A DNA stretch of 64,000 nt, from the NCBI GenBank assembly GCA_025356015.1, contig JANXYO010000036.1, positions 1 through 64,000 of the forward strand. Direction: 5' to 3'. The position numbers and the translations under genes were made by a program. The first letter of the stretch is position 1; each line of letters starts with the position of its first letter. Below are positions 19,234 through 29,118 of this stretch, piece by piece. The notes under the pieces were generated by a model. The model was not told where the DNA came from. It worked only from the letters and a program-made list of their open reading frames with translations, and searched no databases. The DNA is from Spirochaetaceae bacterium (GTDB lineage: Bacteria > Spirochaetota > Spirochaetia > Treponematales > Rectinemataceae).

Positions 19234-21691
19234 ATGATAAGGACCGAGAGTCTTAGGATAAACGGGATGACCTGCGCCGCCTGCGCAAGCGCCTCGGAGC
19301 GGGCCGTGAAGCGTCTGGCCGGCGTCGAGGAAGCGGCCGTCAACTTCGCCACGGAGAAGATGTCCATCAGGTTCGAGGACCTTGACCTCGGCCTCGACGA
19401 CATCAAGGCGGCCGTGGCCAAGGCGGGCTACGAGGCCGTGGAGGAGCGGAAGGACAAGGAGATCACCATCCCCGTGGGGGGCATGACCTGCGCCGCCTGC
19501 ACGAAGGCCATCGAGCGCGCCGTCGGCAAGGTCGCGGGCGTCTCGTCGGTCGCGGTGAACTTCGCCACCGAGAGGGCGGCGATCAGCTACGACGCCTCGG
19601 CGACGAGGCTCTCCGAGATCAAGCAGGCCATCGTGAAGGCCGGCTATACCCCCCTCGCCCTCGAGGGTTCGAAGGGCGTCGACGAGCACAAGGCCGCCAA
19701 GGAGCGCGAGATCCGGGTCCTCTGGACGAAGTTCGCGGTCTCGGCTACCTTCGCCCTCCCCCTCCTCTACATCGCGATGGGCGCGATGCTCGGCTGGCCC
19801 CTGCCGGCCTCGATCAACGCCATGAACTATCCCCTGCGCTACGCCCTCCTCGAGATCGCCCTCGTCATCCCCGTCATCGCCGCGGGCTACCGCTTCTACC
19901 TCGTCGGCTTCTCGGCGATATGGCGGCGGGCCCCGAACATGGACAGCCTCATCGCGATGGGCACGAGCGCGGCCATCCTCTACAGCCTCTACTCTGTCCT
20001 CGGGATAGCGAACGGTGACTTCAAGGCCGTGAACAGCCTCTACTTCGAGACGGCCGGGGTGATCATCACCCTCATCCTCCTGGGGAAGTCCCTCGAGGCC
20101 GTGTCGAAGGGCAGGACCTCGGAGTCGATCAAGAAGCTCATGGGGCTCCAGCCCAAGACCGCGACCGTTATCCAGAAGGGCGCGGGCAACGCCACCGCCG
20201 AGATCGAGCTGCCCATAGAGGAGGTCGAGGAGGGCGACCTCATCCTCGTCAGGCCCGGCGAGCGCATCCCGGTGGACGGGGAGATCGTCGAGGGCCGCAC
20301 TTCCGTTGACGAGTCGATGCTGACCGGCGAGAGCATCCCGGTTGAGAAAAGCGTCGGAGCCAAGGTCATCGGCGCAAGCGTCAACAAGAACGGCGCGATA
20401 CGGTTCAGGGCCACCAAGGTCGGGGCGGACACCGTCCTCGCCCATATTATCAAGCTGGTCGAGGACGCCCAGGGATCGAAGGCGCCCATCGCGCAGATGG
20501 CGGACATCGTCTCCGGCTACTTCGTGCCGGTGGTCTTCCTCATCGCCCTAGCGGCGGCGGGCACCTGGCTCCTCCTGGGCCACGGCGCGGTGTTCGCCCT
20601 CACGGTCTTCGTCGCGATCCTCACCATCGCCTGCCCCTGCGCCCTCGGCCTCGCGACGCCCACGGCGATCATGGTCGGCACGGGGCGCGGGGCCGAGAAC
20701 GGTGTCCTCATCAAGTCGGGCGTGGCCCTCGAGACCACGCACAAGGTCGACACGATAGTCTTCGACAAGACCGGGACCCTCACCAAGGGCCGCCCCGAGA
20801 CCACCGACATCGTGGTGGCGCCGGGCTTCAGCGAGGCCGAGCTCCTCTCGCTCACCGCCTCGGCCGAGAAGGCCTCGGAGCACCCCCTGGGCGAGGCCAT
20901 CGTCCGCGCCGCCCTGGAGCGCGGCGCCCCCATCCTCCCCGTCGCCGACTTCGAGGCTGTGCCCGGCTTCGGCATCAAGGCCCTCATCGCCGGCAAGAGG
21001 ATCCTGGCCGGCAACGCCAAGCTGCTCAAGGCCGAGGGCATCGGCTTCGGGCCTGCACTCGACACCGCCGGCGAGGGCAAGACCCCCATGTTCGTCGCCA
21101 TCGACGGCCGCTACGCGGGCATCATCGCCGTCGCCGACGTCGTGAAGGACTCGAGCGCCAAAGCCATCGCTGCCCTCCATGGCATGGGGGTCAGGGTCGC
21201 CATGATCACCGGCGACTCGCGGAGGACGGCCGAGGCCATCGCCAGGAAGGTCGGCATCGACACGGTCCTCGCCGAGGTCCTGCCCCAGGACAAGGCCGCG
21301 GAGGTGAAGAAGCTTCAGGCCGAGGGTCGTGGCGATGGTGGGAGATGGCATCAACGACGCCCCCGCCCTCGCCCAGGCCGACATCGGCATCGCGATCGGC
21401 TCGGGCACCGACGTGGCGATGGAGAGCGCCGACATCGTCCTCATGCGCTCCGACCTCATGGACGTCCCGACGGCCATCAAGCTCTCGAAGAAGGTGATCC
21501 GCAACATCAAGCAGAACCTCTTCTGGGCCTTCGGCTACAACGTCCTCGGCATCCCCGTGGCGGCCGGCCTCCTCTACGCCTTCGGGGGCCCCCTGCTCAA
21601 CCCGATCCTCGCGGCGGCCGCCATGTCGCTCAGCTCGGTATCCGTGCTCACGAACGCCTTGAGGCTTCGAAGATTCAAACCATACATGTGA
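19234..21691 (+). pseudogene. copA: Copper-translocating P1B-type ATPase, frameshifted
   Basis: The frame from ATG 19234 encodes two HMA domains (CAAC at 14-17 and 86-89), membrane segments, CPC metal site, DKTGT phosphorylation site and SEHPLGEA block. Near 21325, after KKLQAEG, the frame is lost. The remaining essential part, [15 protein letters not shown] through the last two membrane helices, continues in another frame and ends at 21691. The change equals +1 or, judged by the sister ATPase at 12468 ([12 protein letters not shown]), a five-base loss. Left in the first frame, the protein would end in an Arg/Pro-rich tail at 21711 and lack the GDGIND hinge, so it would be inactive. A sequencing or assembly error is the main alternative. 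Confidence 0.85.
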
Positions 21692-21707
21692 ACGAGGAGG
21701 TAGTTGC

Positions 21708-21914
21708 ATGAAGAAGGTTCTGTCGATCGAGGGAATGTCCTGCGGACACTGCGTCGGCCACGTCAAGACCGCACTCGAATCGCTGACCGGCGTCGCGAAG
21801 GCTGAGGTGAGCCTCGAGAGGAAGCAAGCCGTGGTTGAGGGCAGCTCTCTGGACGACACTGCCATGAGAGCCGCCGTCGAAGACGCAGGCTATAAAGCGA
21901 CAGCTATCGTATGA
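21708..21914 (+). CDS. copZ: CopZ-like copper chaperone (single HMA domain)
   Basis: A 68-residue free HMA domain. The metal-binding motif is MSCGHC with Cys at 12 and 15; the rest follows the family pattern to the AVEDAGYKA end. GAGGAGG lies about eight bases before the ATG. It should carry Cu(I) in the cytoplasm to the ATPases. It follows the ATPase directly, so it stays translatable even if the upstream gene is broken. Confidence 0.92.
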   Translation: MKKVLSIEGMSCGHCVGHVKTALESLTGVAKAEVSLERKQAVVEGSSLDDTAMRAAVEDAGYKATAIV

Positions 21915-21928
21915 AAAGGAGCAATGGC

Positions 21929-22648
21929 ATGAAGAAATCATCGTTTGGGATTCTGGTTCTGACCCTCTCTGCCCTCGCGGCCCTCGGCCTGGCTGGCTGC
22001 TCGAGCACCGACGTCGTCGCCAAGGTGGCGAACAGCTCCTTCAAGGCGGTGGCCGACGCGTCGGCGGGCCGCGTCGCCTGGTCGGACGAGGACCAGGCCT
22101 GGAGCCTCTCCTCCCCCGCCGGGGACAAGGTCTCCTTCGCGGCCGACTTCTCCCGGAACAACTCCTCGAGCGGAGTCGACTTCGACAAGCCCGACGTGGA
22201 GTTCTCCTTCGACGCCGCGCCTTTCATCGCCGCCGGCCTCGACATCAAGAAGCTCCCCGCGGTGGACGGCATCAAGTACGAGCTGGAGGACGGAAGGTTC
22301 ATGTACCACTTCGAGCTCGGGGCCGACAAGTTGGCTGCCGCTGCCAAGGCCTCCCTCGAGGCGAGCTTCGCCGAGCTCGTGCGGACCCAGCGAGCAAGGA
22401 TAGGCTACCACGAGAAGCTCGACCACTACGGGATCAAGCTCGGCGGCGGCAACATGCTCGAGTGGGCCAAGGACATGTCGAAGAACGACAAGGACCTCGT
22501 CTTCGTCCTCGACCCCGCCCCCTTCATCGCGGCGGGCGTGGATCCGGCCAAGATCCAGGGCTGGGCCTACGCCAAGGTGGAGACCAAGGACGATGCCGGA
22601 AAGGCGATCCAGGTGGACAAGCTGCTCCGGCCCTTTAACCTGAAATAG
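21929..22648 (+). CDS. Putative lipoprotein of the copper operon
   Basis: A 239-residue protein from ATG 21929, chosen because AAAGGAG lies about eight bases upstream; a longer frame starts at 21911 inside copZ. A lipoprotein signal peptide ends in the lipobox LAGC, giving a lipid-anchored Cys near residue 23. The mature part contains two similar blocks, FDAAPFIAAGLD and LDPAPFIAAGVD, each followed by a short basic or polar stretch and a strand, so it may be two copies of one module. No family is recognised. It ends the rightward copper operon and may bind or sense copper at the cell surface. This is inference from context only. Confidence 0.75.
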   Translation: MKKSSFGILVLTLSALAALGLAGCSSTDVVAKVANSSFKAVADASAGRVAWSDEDQAWSLSSPAGDKVSFAADFSRNNSSSGVDFDKPDVEFSFDAAPFIAAGLDIKKLPAVDGIKYELEDGRFMYHFELGADKLAAAAKASLEASFAELVRTQRARIGYHEKLDHYGIKLGGGNMLEWAKDMSKNDKDLVFVLDPAPFIAAGVDPAKIQGWAYAKVETKDDAGKAIQVDKLLRPFNLK

Positions 22649-22667
22649 CCTCCGCTCGCCACACGGG

Positions 22668-22701
22668 GGCCGGCTTCGCGTTGCGCGGAGCCGGCCTTTT
22701 T
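22668..22701 (+). terminator. Rho-independent terminator after the copper operon
   Basis: The stem GGCCGGCT (22668-22675) pairs with AGCCGGCC (22689-22696); inner bases CGCG further pair. A run of five T follows. It ends the rightward copper operon 20 bases after the lipoprotein stop codon. Confidence 0.88.
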
Positions 22702-22713
22702 ATTCGGCTGGAG

Positions 22714-23913
22714 CTATGCGATGACGCGGTTGCGTCCCGATCGTTTTGCCTCGTAGAGCCTTTCGTCGGCGAGCTTCAACAGGCCCGGGTAGCTCTGGTG
22801 GGAGTCATCGGGGAATGAGGCGATCCCGAAACTGGCTGTCATGCCGATGGACTGATCGCCGTCCAGAGGGATCCTCAGCGAGGCGATACCAGCCCTGAGC
22901 CCTTCGATGGTGCCCACGACGGAGGCCTTTCCCGTGCCGGGGAGGATGATGAGGAACTCCTCTCCCCCGAACCTGATGACGATGTCGTTGTTCCTCAACC
23001 CATCGATCATGGTCTTCGCGATCGAAACGAGGGCGAGGTCCCCGGCCTGATGGCCATGGCGGTCGTTGAGGGCCTTGAAATGGTCGATGTCGCAGAGGGC
23101 CAGGGAGAAGGGCATGGATGCGTCGATCATCGCCTTTACCATCTGAATGGCCGGCCCTTCCAGATACCTGCGGTTCTTCGCGCCCGTGAGGCCGTCAACC
23201 GTCGCCCCCTCCTCGGCCATGCGGAAGTCCCTGGCCAGGACCTTGTGCGAGAAGATGACGGCGATGAGGACGGACAGGAGTATGATGCCCACCGGTACGT
23301 AGAAGATCCGGTCTGCCCTATTTGACATCGAATGGGCTGTGGCCTTGATCGAGGCCAGGCGGGTCTCATGTCGCTCGTGGACGATCTCCAGCTGACACGA
23401 GAAGATCGTGTCGAAGACCTCCCTTGCCCTTCGGTAGTGGTCGGCCGAGGAGATCCCCCCTTCGCGGGCCCCGTCGGCTTCCTTCAGGAAGGCCGCCAGC
23501 GATTCGGTCATCCCGGGCAGAAGGCCGGAATCCGAGCCAGCCTCGACGTGGTGATCCAGATCGATGCCGGAGCCGAGCGCCTTCTGGAGGGTCTCGAATG
23601 CGGTGACGGCGTCACGCCGAGCCTGCACGTAGTCCGGGGCCTTGCTCCGTTTGACGTCCTGGTCCTTGGTGTTCGCCGCCACAAGCAGGAAGTGCAGTCG
23701 GGAGTGGAAGTTCTCGGAGGCATGCACTACCTCAAGGGTATCCACGGCGGAGTACAGGGCCGTATGCAGCGAGGCGACGATGGACCTGAGCATCAAGAGC
23801 GAAGCCACCGAGGAGAGCGCGACGATCGCGAACACTAGGGACAGTCTCGCGCCGAAGCTGTTTCTCCAGTCCGCGAGCCGGGTCGGCGGGATGATGGATT
23901 CACGGGAGCTCAC
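22714..23913 (-). CDS. Membrane diguanylate cyclase (GGDEF domain)
   Basis: A 399-residue protein from GTG 23913, overlapping the 3' end of the HD-GYP gene by 14 bases. Two membrane segments (about residues 22-42 and 200-220) enclose a mostly helical periplasmic sensor of about 150 residues. The C-terminal GGDEF domain has DGLTGAKNRR, CDIDHFKALND and the active-site RFGGEEF. No clear inhibitory RxxD site was seen at the usual position (five residues before the active site). It should make cyclic di-GMP in response to an external signal. It is the last gene of an operon with a chemoreceptor and a cyclic di-GMP phosphodiesterase. Confidence 0.9.
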   Translation of the reverse strand: MSSRESIIPPTRLADWRNSFGARLSLVFAIVALSSVASLLMLRSIVASLHTALYSAVDTLEVVHASENFHSRLHFLLVAANTKDQDVKRSKAPDYVQARRDAVTAFETLQKALGSGIDLDHHVEAGSDSGLLPGMTESLAAFLKEADGAREGGISSADHYRRAREVFDTIFSCQLEIVHERHETRLASIKATAHSMSNRADRIFYVPVGIILLSVLIAVIFSHKVLARDFRMAEEGATVDGLTGAKNRRYLEGPAIQMVKAMIDASMPFSLALCDIDHFKALNDRHGHQAGDLALVSIAKTMIDGLRNNDIVIRFGGEEFLIILPGTGKASVVGTIEGLRAGIASLRIPLDGDQSIGMTASFGIASFPDDSHQSYPGLLKLADERLYEAKRSGRNRVIA

Positions 23914-25183
23914 CGAATATCCTCTCCAGCTTCGCTCCGCAGTCCGTCGCGATGGCGACCAGCCGCGGATCGAACTGCGATCCCGAGCCTTCGGCGATGA
24001 TCCTGAGGGCTTCCTCATGACTGTAGGCCTTCTTGTAGTAGCGCTCCGACCGCAGGGCATCGTACACATCGGCGATGGCCATGATCCGGGCCGAAAGCGG
24101 GATGGCTTCTCCCGCCAGTCCGTCGGGATAGCCCTTTCCGTCCCAGCGCTCATGGTGATGCCGGGTAAGCTCTATCGCGAGGTCGAGATCCGATTCCAGT
24201 GGCAGCCGCTCCCTCGCGGTCTCCAGGATGGAGGCCCCGAGCGAGGAGTGGGTCTTCATCACCTCGTACTCCTGTGGCGTAAGCCTGTCTGGCTTGCGCA
24301 GGATCGCGTCATCGATGCCGACCTTTCCTATGTCGTGCAGCGGCGCGATGGCGGCCACGGCCTCGACATAGTCCGCGTCGACATAGCGGCGGAACTGACG
24401 GCTCGCGTGCAGCCCGAGGGCCAGGACGCGGACGTATTCCCTGCAGCGTTCGAGGTGGCCCCCGGTCTCCTGATCTCGGAGGCTGGAGAGGCTCGACATC
24501 GCGAATATGATGCTGTCCTTGCTTTTCTCGAGCCTCATCGAATAGCCAGCCTGGCGGCGGTAGGATGAGAAATACAGCATGAACAGCGCAGCATAGATCG
24601 CGACACCCGCCAGGGATACCGAGAGCGCGATCGCCCGTGCCGCAAGGGCAAGATCGTCGGCGAGGCCCTCATCGGATTCGATGATGCCTACGGCGCCAAC
24701 CACGAGTCTCCAGTGATCCCTGACGGGGAGGTAGAAGACGAGATCGCCGCGCGGGGGATCGGTCCCGCCCCGCACCTTGGCATTCACATAGGCGAAACGA
24801 AGCCTTCCCGCGAGCGCGTCATTGAGCAGGGTCCTCTGTTCGGTTCCCAGAAATGCCGGAGAGTCGTCTATGAGCAGGGCTCCCGACGGGCTCCAGATCG
24901 ACATGGCCTTGACGTGGAGAAGAAGACCGTCCCTGCCCAGGACATCCTTCGCCCGAGCCAGCTCCTCCTTCGATTCCCGTGGCAGGGCGGCGCTGAACGC
25001 CGTGGTCAGGCTATCGGCATACAGGGAGGCATGCATCCGGATGAGATGACCCCGAACGATGCTGGTCAGGACGAGGCCAAGCACCGCAGCCGCGAGGGCG
25101 ACAACCAAGAGCATGAGGATGGAGTAGCTCAGAAGGAGATTCTTCCCCCTCTTTCCTGCTCCGGCTTTCGCGGCCAGGCTCAT
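23900..25183 (-). CDS. HD-GYP cyclic di-GMP phosphodiesterase with membrane sensor
   Basis: A 427-residue protein. An N-terminal membrane helix (about residues 20-42), a periplasmic sensor domain with a YVNAKVRGG and [20 protein letters not shown] pattern, and a second helix (about 180-205) precede an HD-GYP domain. HD-GYP motifs seen: [18 protein letters not shown], a [12 protein letters not shown] block and DVYDAL. The metal-binding HD and the GYP signature are intact, so it is expected to be active and to degrade cyclic di-GMP. It overlaps the chemoreceptor gene by four bases upstream and the GGDEF gene downstream. Confidence 0.92.
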   Translation of the reverse strand: MSLAAKAGAGKRGKNLLLSYSILMLLVVALAAAVLGLVLTSIVRGHLIRMHASLYADSLTTAFSAALPRESKEELARAKDVLGRDGLLLHVKAMSIWSPSGALLIDDSPAFLGTEQRTLLNDALAGRLRFAYVNAKVRGGTDPPRGDLVFYLPVRDHWRLVVGAVGIIESDEGLADDLALAARAIALSVSLAGVAIYAALFMLYFSSYRRQAGYSMRLEKSKDSIIFAMSSLSSLRDQETGGHLERCREYVRVLALGLHASRQFRRYVDADYVEAVAAIAPLHDIGKVGIDDAILRKPDRLTPQEYEVMKTHSSLGASILETARERLPLESDLDLAIELTRHHHERWDGKGYPDGLAGEAIPLSARIMAIADVYDALRSERYYKKAYSHEEALRIIAEGSGSQFDPRLVAIATDCGAKLERIFGELP

Positions 25184-27372
25184 GCTATCTTGAAAGTGCC
25201 GGCCACCTCGGCGACCTTGGCGATGTTGTCGCTGTTCCTTCCTGCCAGACTGGCCACAAGGACTATCGAAGCGTCGATGTCGGCGGCGCCCTTGGCTATC
25301 TCACCCACGCCATCCATGAACTCCTGGCTCGCCATGGCGACTGATCTCATCTCGCCGGCCAAGTTCGAGCAGGCCTCCCTCATGTGGGTCGTTGACGTGC
25401 CGACCTCGGCCGTGGCCTCCCTGATCGAGGCCAAGGCCTCCATGGTGGATGCCGATCCGCCCCGCTGTTCCACGAGGGCCTGCTTCTGCTCCTCCTGCAG
25501 GGTGTAGAGGCTGGTGATCATCCCCCTGATGTCGGCGAAAGCCGCCTCTGCCCTCGTGGAGGCGGCCACGACCCTGTTTATGGAGCTCTGGATGGTCTTG
25601 AGGTTGTCGCCGATGCTCCGCGACTGGTCAGCCGAGTTCTCCGCGAGGTTGCGGATCTCGTCGGCAACCACGGCGAAACCCTTGCCGTAGTCACCCGCAT
25701 GGGCGGCCTCAATCGCCGCGTTCATGGCCAGCAGATTCGTCTTTGAGGCGATCTCGGCGATGATGGTGTTCGCCTCCTGCAGGGCGGCGGACTGGGTCTC
25801 GATTTCATGAGCCGTCTGGCTCACCTCGGAGATGACGGAGGTCCCGCCGTCCGATGCCGCGACCAGATTCGCGTACTGGTCGCCGGCCACCTCGGCGTTG
25901 TGGGCCATTGACCCGATGTTGGCCAGGATCTCCTCGACGGCGGCTGAGGACTGGGAGACGCTCACCGATTGGCGGGCCACCAGGCCCTCGAGCTTCTCGA
26001 TCCTCTCGAGGATGAGCGAGGTCGAGCCCGAGGAGCGCTGGATGCTGGCGGATTGTCGGTTTGCGCCTTCCTTCATCTCCTGTACGTTGGCCACGATCTC
26101 GGTGACCGCGCTCGCGACCGTCGTCATGCTCGTCTTCAGCTCCTCGCCCGTCCGCGACAATGATTCGGCCGAGGCCACGATCGCGCCGATGCGGTGGGCG
26201 AGGGATTCGCTGAACCTGTTGAAGTGCTCGGCGAGGAGGCCGAGTTCATCCCGCCGATCGGTCCGTATCCGCCGCGTCAGGTCGCCTCCGGCCTCCGAGA
26301 TCTCCTTGAGAGCCCCAACAGTGGCCGTCAGGGGGAGGATCATCCTCGATATCATGGCTCCGATGGCGATCGTCGCCACGATGAACGAGATGAAGCCGAT
26401 CGCGAGGGTCATGGAGACCAGCTTCACGACCTTGGCCATGACCTCGGCGTAGGGGATCACGATCAGATAGCTCCACGATTTGCCCGGTACGCCGGTATCC
26501 ACAGGCGTCAGGTACTTGAAGGCGCTGGCTCCATGTTCATCGCCCTTGGACACAAGGCCCATCGGCTTGCCATCGGCTATCGCCGCCTTTATCGCCGCGC
26601 CGGAATCATCCTCTAGCTCGTGGGCCATGGCTCCGATGCGTTTATCGTCCTTCGCGGTCACGATCATGGCCCCATTCGACAACAGCTCCCCAAACCCGTT
26701 GTCGAAAAAGCCCGCCTTCCCGATCCGGTCCTGCAGCCCGGCGAGATTGAAGTCGGCGCCGACGACGCCCACGACCTTGCCGCCAGTGTCAACGATGGGA
26801 GCCGCGATGCTTGTCGCAAGCTCTCCGCTCGTGCCCTTCATGCTCATGGAGTCGGTGAGCTCCGAGACGTCATACGGCTCGGAGACCCAGACCGCTTTTG
26901 TTTCGCTCACCATGCCGAGGATTGCGTCGCTCTTTTCCGAGGGGTAGTCCTTCGCGATCAGTTGGTCTCCCATCCTGTGCCACGCGAACCGGGACGCCGC
27001 CCTTGCGTCGATGCTGCCCGCTGCGAAGACCGCCCAGGCATTGATGAACTTGGGTTCCTTCTCCACCGTCGACTTCAGCATGCCATCTATGAGCTGATGA
27101 ATGGTCGCGCGGGGGAGCATTTCATACATGGAGACAATATGGGCGAGTTCGCCTATCGTCGCCCTGACGTTCACGAATTCCACCGAGGCTGCTGCCGCCT
27201 GGGCCGCAGCGAGGCCCTGGGCTTCCCGAAAGGCCGCCTCGCTTGAGGAGCCCCGTATGCTCACGCCGATATATGCGAGCGCAAACGCGTATGCAAGCAG
27301 GGTTCCGGCTGCGGCAAATGCCGCGATTCGAAACCCTAGCTTGTTCCGGAATCTACCGAGACGAGAATGCAT
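25180..27372 (-). CDS. Methyl-accepting chemotaxis protein
   Basis: A 730-residue transmembrane chemoreceptor from ATG 27372, which has AAGGAG six bases upstream; an earlier in-frame ATG is seven codons back. An N-terminal membrane helix, a large periplasmic Cache-type ligand domain (about residues 40-310; it has the [11 protein letters not shown] block typical of Cache domains), a second membrane helix, a HAMP domain with [12 protein letters not shown], and a cytoplasmic signalling domain whose hairpin tip reads [31 protein letters not shown] (split here for length: [14 protein letters not shown], then [15 protein letters not shown]). The ligand is unknown. Its operon with HD-GYP and GGDEF genes links taxis-type sensing to cyclic di-GMP. 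Confidence 0.93.
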   Translation of the reverse strand: MHSRLGRFRNKLGFRIAAFAAAGTLLAYAFALAYIGVSIRGSSSEAAFREAQGLAAAQAAAASVEFVNVRATIGELAHIVSMYEMLPRATIHQLIDGMLKSTVEKEPKFINAWAVFAAGSIDARAASRFAWHRMGDQLIAKDYPSEKSDAILGMVSETKAVWVSEPYDVSELTDSMSMKGTSGELATSIAAPIVDTGGKVVGVVGADFNLAGLQDRIGKAGFFDNGFGELLSNGAMIVTAKDDKRIGAMAHELEDDSGAAIKAAIADGKPMGLVSKGDEHGASAFKYLTPVDTGVPGKSWSYLIVIPYAEVMAKVVKLVSMTLAIGFISFIVATIAIGAMISRMILPLTATVGALKEISEAGGDLTRRIRTDRRDELGLLAEHFNRFSESLAHRIGAIVASAESLSRTGEELKTSMTTVASAVTEIVANVQEMKEGANRQSASIQRSSGSTSLILERIEKLEGLVARQSVSVSQSSAAVEEILANIGSMAHNAEVAGDQYANLVAASDGGTSVISEVSQTAHEIETQSAALQEANTIIAEIASKTNLLAMNAAIEAAHAGDYGKGFAVVADEIRNLAENSADQSRSIGDNLKTIQSSINRVVAASTRAEAAFADIRGMITSLYTLQEEQKQALVEQRGGSASTMEALASIREATAEVGTSTTHMREACSNLAGEMRSVAMASQEFMDGVGEIAKGAADIDASIVLVASLAGRNSDNIAKVAEVAGTFKIA

Positions 27373-27602
27373 GAGGGACTCCTTGGGGCGCATTTGACAT
27401 GCGTAAGTCTATAGAAGGCTCGGAAGACCGACAAGGTCGTAGGTACTTCGAATACTCCGATTCTCGGCAAAGACAGCTGCTGTTCATGGTAACTGCACAA
27501 TGCCGCTTGTGCCGCGACGGAAAAACAGAGGGCATTCATGTCGCCTTCACACTACCATGCTATTCCATACTCAGAAGTGTCTCATGATCGGGAGGCGGGG
27601 AA

Positions 27603-28016
27603 ATGAGCGGAGTTAGGATCCGGGTGGCGACCTTGCTGGTGGTCGGTCTCATCGCAGTGGCGGCCCTGGAGCAGGCGGGCGCGAGCCCCCCGGCCGAAGT
27701 GCGCAGGATAGGGCCCCAGACCCTGCAGGGCATGCTCAAGGCCAAGGACTTCTATCTCGTGAACGTCCACATCCCCTACGAAGGGGAGATCGCCCAGACC
27801 GACGCCTTCATCCCCTATGACAAGACCGCGCAGCTCCTCCCGAGATATCCCGTCGACAAACACGCGAAGATCGTGGTGTACTGCAGAAGCGGACGCACGT
27901 CAGCCATCGCGGCCAAGGAGCTCGTGCGTCTGGGATACACGGACGTCCTCGATCTCGAGGGAGGCATGATCGCCTGGGAGGAGGACGGCCTCGGGATCAT
28001 CAGGACCGCCCGCTGA
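27603..28016 (+). CDS. Exported rhodanese-domain protein
   Basis: A 137-residue protein with an N-terminal signal peptide (hydrophobic residues about 8-22, then an AGAS region) and one rhodanese domain. The active-site loop is CRSGRTS with the catalytic Cys at about 94. The GGMIAWEEDGL end is typical. It should bind sulfur as a persulfide in the periplasm. It starts a plus-strand group with a thioredoxin-like gene seven bases downstream and a two-component system. Confidence 0.9.
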   Translation: MSGVRIRVATLLVVGLIAVAALEQAGASPPAEVRRIGPQTLQGMLKAKDFYLVNVHIPYEGEIAQTDAFIPYDKTAQLLPRYPVDKHAKIVVYCRSGRTSAIAAKELVRLGYTDVLDLEGGMIAWEEDGLGIIRTAR

Positions 28017-28022
28017 GCAGGC

Positions 28023-28346
28023 ATGAAGATGATCGAGTTCCAGTATTTCGAGGGCTGCCCCAATTCGCTAGTGACCCTGGAGAACCTGAGACGCCTTGTC
28101 GACGAGGATGTCTTCAGCGAGGACGAGCTTGCGGTAGTCGAGGTGCCGACACCCGAGCAGGCCGAGGCCCTGCGCTTCCAGGGTTCGCCGAGCATCCTGG
28201 TCGATGGGCTTGACCTCGTGACAGGTCGCCCGCCCGCGACGACGAGCTGGTCCTGCCGTGTCTACACGATAGACGGGAAGAGGAGCGGTGCCCTCGAGAC
28301 GGAGTACATGAGGCGGAGGATGGAGGAGCTGCGGCGCCCACGCTAG
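28023..28346 (+). CDS. Thioredoxin-fold small protein (FEGCPNS motif)
   Basis: A 107-residue protein starting with an FQYFEGCPNS motif, where a single Cys replaces the CxxC of thioredoxin. A GSPSILVDGLDL block (the cis-proline region) and a CRVY block follow. Proteins of this pattern often occur beside arsenic, mercury or copper genes. No signal peptide. It follows the rhodanese gene by six bases and is probably co-expressed. Function in sulfur or metal handling is inferred from context. Confidence 0.8.
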   Translation: MKMIEFQYFEGCPNSLVTLENLRRLVDEDVFSEDELAVVEVPTPEQAEALRFQGSPSILVDGLDLVTGRPPATTSWSCRVYTIDGKRSGALETEYMRRRMEELRRPR

Positions 28347-28410
28347 GCTTGCATCGCCTACTCCCACCGGAGCCCATTTGCGGGCTATCATGAGCACATG
28401 GGAGGATCCT

Positions 28411-29118
28411 GTGCAGCCTAGAGTGCTTGTTGTCGACGATGAGGAGAAGATCGCGAAGCTGGTGGGCAGCTATCTCGCGGCCTCGGGCTACGAGCCCGTC
28501 CTCGCCTACAGCGGGGACGAGGCGCTCTCGGCCTTCGCCTCCAGGACCCCAGCCTGCGTCATCCTCGACATCAACATGCCGGGCAAAGACGGGCTCGAGG
28601 TCGCGCGCGAGATCCGCAGGACCTCGAACGCGCCCATCATCTTCCTGAGCGCCAGGGCCGAGGAGATCGACAAGATCCTCGGGCTCGAGCTCGGCGGCGA
28701 CGACTACGTCACCAAGCCCTTCAGCCCGAGGGAGCTCATGTCGCGAGTGAAGGCCGTCATGCGGAGGGCCACTGCCCTCCTGGCCCAGACCGAGGGCCCG
28801 GACAAGGGCCAGGTCATGAGCCACGGCGACCTGGAGGTCGACACGGCGAAGCGCTCGGTGTGCAGGGCCGGCCGAAAGATCGAGCTCACGGCCATCCAGT
28901 TCAACATCCTCGCCTTCCTCATGCGACAGCCCGGGAGGGTCTACTCCCGAATCGAGATCCTCGAGGGCGCCGCCGGCATTGACTACGAGGGCTACGAGCG
29001 GACCCTCGACGTGCACATCAAGAACCTCCGCAAGGCCCTGGGCGACGACACCGAGATGCCCCAGTACATCGGGACGGTGCGCGGCATCGGCTACAAGTTC
29101 ATCGAGCGCATCGCGTGA
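28411..29118 (+). CDS. OmpR-family DNA-binding response regulator
   Basis: A 235-residue regulator from GTG 28411, which has GGAGGA four bases upstream; an ATG at 28390 in the same frame is possible but has no such site. The receiver domain has the acidic pair VDDEE, the phosphoacceptor Asp near 53 (VILDINMPG) and a late Lys in TKPF. The C-terminal winged helix shows LTAIQFNILAFLM and YIGTVRGIGYKF. It is paired with the sensor kinase gene that overlaps its end by four bases; that kinase is broken in this sequence, so this regulator may lack its usual input. Confidence 0.92.
   Translation: MQPRVLVVDDEEKIAKLVGSYLAASGYEPVLAYSGDEALSAFASRTPACVILDINMPGKDGLEVAREIRRTSNAPIIFLSARAEEIDKILGLELGGDDYVTKPFSPRELMSRVKAVMRRATALLAQTEGPDKGQVMSHGDLEVDTAKRSVCRAGRKIELTAIQFNILAFLMRQPGRVYSRIEILEGAAGIDYEGYERTLDVHIKNLRKALGDDTEMPQYIGTVRGIGYKFIERIA

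Noticed and set aside
21315-21345. Programmed ribosomal frameshift in the second copper ATPase, as known early in some copA genes
   Set aside because: No slippery heptamer or strong following structure is apparent, and the shift lies in the nucleotide domain where a short product would have no chaperone use.
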